This document shows, piece after piece, positions 5,865-7,204 of a DNA stretch of 7,204 nucleotides. The number at the start of each line of letters is the position of its first letter. Position 1 is the stretch's first letter. Location of the stretch: assembly GCA_005879095.1 (NCBI GenBank), contig VBLM01000139.1:1-7204 (forward strand), written 5' to 3'. The DNA comes from Deltaproteobacteria bacterium. Its GTDB lineage: Bacteria; Myxococcota; Myxococcia; Myxococcales; 40CM-4-68-19. The position numbers were made by a program, and so were the translations under genes. A model generated the notes under the pieces. The model was not told the origin of the DNA, ran no database searches, and saw only the letters and a program-made list of their open reading frames with translations.

Positions 5865-5893
5865 TGTCCGGTTTTTCGGGGCCGGTTCGTCTA
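5865..5893 (+). promoter_or_regulatory. Candidate ECF-type promoter, copy 1
   Basis: TGTCCGG (5865-5871) and CGTCTA (5888-5893) are separated by 16 bp. This resembles ECF promoters with a TGTC-like -35 and a CGTC-containing -10. A start about 7 nt further on would give a leader of roughly 18 nt holding the GGAGGG and the TTG start at 5918. Positive autoregulation of ECF genes is common, so the adjacent sigma factor is the natural candidate to read it. This is a by-eye match only. Confidence 0.35.
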
Positions 5894-5908
5894 TCAACTG
5901 GGGACGGC

Positions 5909-5914
5909 GGAGGG
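5909..5914 (+). promoter_or_regulatory. Shine-Dalgarno for the truncated sigma gene (copy 1)
   Basis: GGAGGG ends 3 nt before the TTG at 5918. The spacing is short but the motif is strong, and no ATG or GTG lies upstream in frame near it. The same site is repeated 693 bp later before the intact gene. Confidence 0.5.
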
Positions 5915-5917
5915 ACA

Positions 5918-6253
5918 TTGCGCGATTTCGATTCCGCCTACCGGCGCTACTTCCCGGTCATTCGCGAGAAGTGCCGCCGCATGCTCGATGATATGGGCGA
6001 GGCTGACGACGTGGCGCAGGAAACCTTCATCCGGTTGTGGCGGGCGGGCCTGGACGAGAACGAGGCCCGCAGCGTCTCGTCCTGGATCTATCGGACCTCG
6101 ACGAGGCTGGCGATTGATCACATCCGTGATCGGGCACGCATGCGGCAACCGGACGGAGGATCCAACGTGCTCGAGACCATGCCCGTTCCTGGCGGTAGCG
6201 ACGCCGTCCTTTCCGCGCGCCGTCAGCCGGCGATCTTCTTCAGCTCGCCGTAG
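5918..6253 (+). pseudogene. ECF sigma factor truncated after region 2 by the tandem duplication
   Basis: The 111-codon frame is identical to the intact sigma gene at 6611 for its first 103 codons (MRDFDSAYRRYFPVI..., EADDVAQETFIRLWR, SSWIYRTSTRLAIDHIRDRARMR). At 6227/6228 it then runs into the duplicated block and ends after eight junction-derived residues (PAIFFSSP). It keeps region 2, which binds core polymerase and the -10 element, and lacks region 4, which reads the -35 element. It retains the same upstream candidate promoter and SD, so it may still be expressed as a region-2-only fragment. Whether such a product is stable or interferes with the intact factor is unknown. Confidence 0.8.
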
Positions 6254-6333
6254 ACGAGGCGCATCAACCGCTCGCGCGCGCCCTCCTGACCGTCGCTCCA
6301 GCGGAGGAGCAAGCCGGTGACGTCCTCGGTCAT
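6223..6333 (-). pseudogene. ECF sigma factor (PF07638 type) 36-codon fragment, copy 2
   Basis: Begins at the ATG at 6333 with the same MTEDVTGLLLRWSDG start as copy 1. It is cut after LKKIA by the duplication junction, where Gly and a TGA follow. It is a by-product of the duplication with no functional domain left, coupled by ATGA to the kinase remnant upstream as in copy 1. Confidence 0.75.
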
Positions 6334-6497
6334 TGCAGGTTCATCCGCTTCAGCAGCTCTCCGAAGCGCGGGTCGGAGCGCAGCGGGTCCCAGAGCGAAT
6401 AGACCTTCGCGAACATCAGGTCGCGATCGTCGACGGCCTGGTTGAGCAGCGCCTCGTGAAAGAGCGTCTTGATGCGGGTCCAACGCTCCGGTGTCAT
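6330..6497 (-). pseudogene. Internally deleted Ser/Thr kinase-TPR gene, copy 2
   Basis: Identical to the remnant at 5637-5804: 55 codons joining the MTPERW kinase start to the DPLRSDPRF...RMNLQ end. Because the in-frame internal deletion is present in both copies, it happened before the 693-bp duplication. Confidence 0.72.
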
Positions 6498-6557
6498 GCT
6501 GCTGCGGCAGCTTAGCCCCGAAGGCACGCGGCTCAAAAGCCTGAAGATCAGCGGCGC

Positions 6558-6586
6558 TGTCCGGTTTTTCGGGGCCGGTTCGTCTA
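6558..6586 (+). promoter_or_regulatory. Candidate ECF-type promoter, copy 2
   Basis: Same TGTCCGG-N16-CGTCTA arrangement as at 5865, now in front of the intact sigma gene. After the duplication the intact sigma/anti-sigma operon keeps its own promoter and could also receive read-through from copy 1. Confidence 0.35.
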
Positions 6587-6601
6587 TCAACTGGGGACGG
6601 C

Positions 6602-6607
6602 GGAGGG
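6602..6607 (+). promoter_or_regulatory. Shine-Dalgarno for the intact TTG-started sigma gene
   Basis: GGAGGG ends 3 nt before the TTG at 6611. The next in-frame ATG candidate (Met22) would remove the first helix of region 2, so the TTG is preferred. Confidence 0.5.
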
Positions 6608-6610
6608 ACA

Positions 6611-7102
6611 TTGCGCGATTTCGATTCCGCCTACCGGCGCTACTTCCCGGTCATTCGCGAGAAGTGCCGCCGCATGCTCGATGATATGGGCGAGGCTGAC
6701 GACGTGGCGCAGGAAACCTTCATCCGGTTGTGGCGGGCGGGCCTGGACGAGAACGAGGCCCGCAGCGTCTCGTCCTGGATCTATCGGACCTCGACGAGGC
6801 TGGCGATTGATCACATCCGTGATCGGGCACGCATGCGGCAACCGGACGGAGGATCCAACGTGCTCGAGACCATGCCCGTTCCTGGCGGTAGCGACGCCGT
6901 CCTTTCCGCGCGCCGTCAGCTCCAGACATTGGCGCGGTCGGTGCCTGCCGATGAGCTCGAGATCGCGGTCCTGAGCCGGCTCGATCGCCTCACACACGTC
7001 GAGATTGGCGAAGTGCTGGGCATTTCGGATCGGACCGTGCGCCGCCGGCTGCGGCAGTTGCAGCGGCGTCTTCAGGATCTGCGCCTGGAGGAATCTCCAT
7101 GA
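6611..7102 (+). CDS. ECF-type RNA polymerase sigma factor (regions 2 and 4)
   Basis: A 163-residue sigma-70 family factor of the ECF class, directing RNA polymerase to stress- or signal-dependent promoters. Region 2 covers about residues 8-77: FPVIREKCRRMLDD, then the core-binding helix EADDVAQETFIRLWR, then SSWIYRTSTRLAIDHIRDRARMR for the -10 element. Region 4 covers about 105-155, with the HTH in LTHVEIGEVLGISDRTVRRRLRQLQRRL. The linker is short, as in minimal ECF factors. Its length is normal for the class. The TTG start at 6611 has GGAGGG upstream. Its stop overlaps the start of the next gene by ATGA, the usual sigma/anti-sigma coupling. Codons 1-103 are duplicated in the truncated copy at 5918. 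The target regulon is unknown; autoregulation through the promoter at 6558 is possible. Confidence 0.92.
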   Translation: MRDFDSAYRRYFPVIREKCRRMLDDMGEADDVAQETFIRLWRAGLDENEARSVSSWIYRTSTRLAIDHIRDRARMRQPDGGSNVLETMPVPGGSDAVLSARRQLQTLARSVPADELEIAVLSRLDRLTHVEIGEVLGISDRTVRRRLRQLQRRLQDLRLEESP

Positions 7103-7204
7103 ACGGTCATCCTTCATTCCTTCAGCTCGATCGAATCGTACTGGGCATCGCGGATCCGGAATCCGCTTCGCACCTGAGCGCCTGCGAGGAATGCCGCGCT
7201 CATG
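7099..7204 (+). CDS. Probable zinc-binding anti-sigma factor, N-terminal part
   Basis: Only 35 codons are inside the window. The ATG at 7099 overlaps the sigma gene stop (ATGA), and GGAGGA ends 6 nt upstream. The peptide begins MNGHPSFLQLDRIVLG and reaches SHLSACEECRAH, where His25-x3-Cys29-x2-Cys32 matches the HxxxCxxC motif of zinc-containing anti-sigma domains. Coupled expression with an ECF factor supports a role in holding that factor inactive until a signal arrives. The rest of the protein, including any membrane span or sensor domain, lies beyond the window. The call rests on motif plus context. Confidence 0.7.
   Translation, partial: MNGHPSFLQLDRIVLGIADPESASHLSACEECRAH

Larger units (their letters stand above)
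5535..6227. repeat. 693-bp tandem direct repeat, copy 1
   Basis: Starts CGGCGATCTTCTTCAG and ends CCGCGCGCCGTCAGC. Copy 2 follows immediately with no spacer; the offset is 693 throughout and the parts I compared are identical, as are the encoded peptides. The unit carries, from left to right, the antisense of ECF sigma codons 1-35, the kinase remnant, the divergent intergenic region and the first 103 codons of the plus-strand sigma factor. The base just outside each edge differs between the copies (G/C on the left, C/T on the right), so there is no microhomology at the junction. Confidence 0.95.
6228..6920. repeat. 693-bp tandem direct repeat, copy 2
   Basis: Direct, adjacent copy of the preceding block. 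On its right edge it reads into the rest of the plus-strand sigma gene, so this copy supplies the intact sigma gene. On its left edge the minus-strand ECF fragment is cut short by the junction. No transposase, terminal inverted repeats or target-site duplication flank the block, so it is a plain tandem duplication and not an insertion sequence. Confidence 0.95.

Noticed and set aside
5535..6920. Insertion sequence or other mobile element as the cause of the 693-bp repeat
   Set aside because: No transposase or integrase, no terminal inverted repeats and no target-site duplication. The copies are directly adjacent and contain only local gene pieces.

Overview
The window is GC-rich DNA with SD-preceded GTG and TTG starts as well as ATG. 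The best lineage clue is a pair of gene remnants at 5404-5804. One has the start and end signatures of the long Ser/Thr kinase-TPR proteins that are abundant in Acidobacteriota. The other is the N-terminal half of the ECF-type sigma factor (PF07638) that usually accompanies them. An Acidobacteriota-like soil or sediment bacterium is the best guess. Related phyla such as Myxococcota cannot be excluded, and no rRNA or ribosomal marker is present.

Layout. (1) 2-1061, plus strand: the C-terminal end of an FGE-sulfatase-fold protein, then a 265-residue protein with two cNMP-binding-like domains and no HTH. (2) 1058-2068, minus strand: a sulfite-oxidase-family molybdopterin enzyme that converges on the previous gene with a 4-bp overlap. 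(3) 2204-4102, plus strand: a secreted three-domain polysaccharide lyase-like protein with a TTG start. (4) A perfect 14-bp hairpin at 4110-4142, probably a shared terminator. (5) 4158-5339, minus strand: a putative lipoprotein with eight 21-residue tandem repeats, a tail-fibre-like middle and a six-cysteine C-terminus. (6) 5404-6920: a degraded kinase/ECF-sigma pair divergent from a second ECF sigma factor, with a 693-bp block duplicated exactly and head to tail (5535-6227 and 6228-6920). (7) 6611-7204, plus strand: the intact copy of the second ECF sigma factor, overlapping by ATGA the start of a probable zinc-binding anti-sigma factor cut by the window edge.

How they fit together. The lyase and the repeat lipoprotein are both exported and could act at the cell surface, for example in glycan breakdown and in adhesion, but nothing shows that they work together. 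The most unusual part is the sigma-factor locus. A Ser/Thr kinase gene has collapsed to its first and last few codons, its coupled sigma factor has lost its C-terminal half, and a tandem duplication has then doubled the divergent promoter region. This left one sigma gene truncated after region 2 and one intact. Every codon position is covered to within short intergenic gaps (the longest is about 135 bp, 2069-2203). No tRNA, CRISPR array, insertion sequence or transposase was seen.
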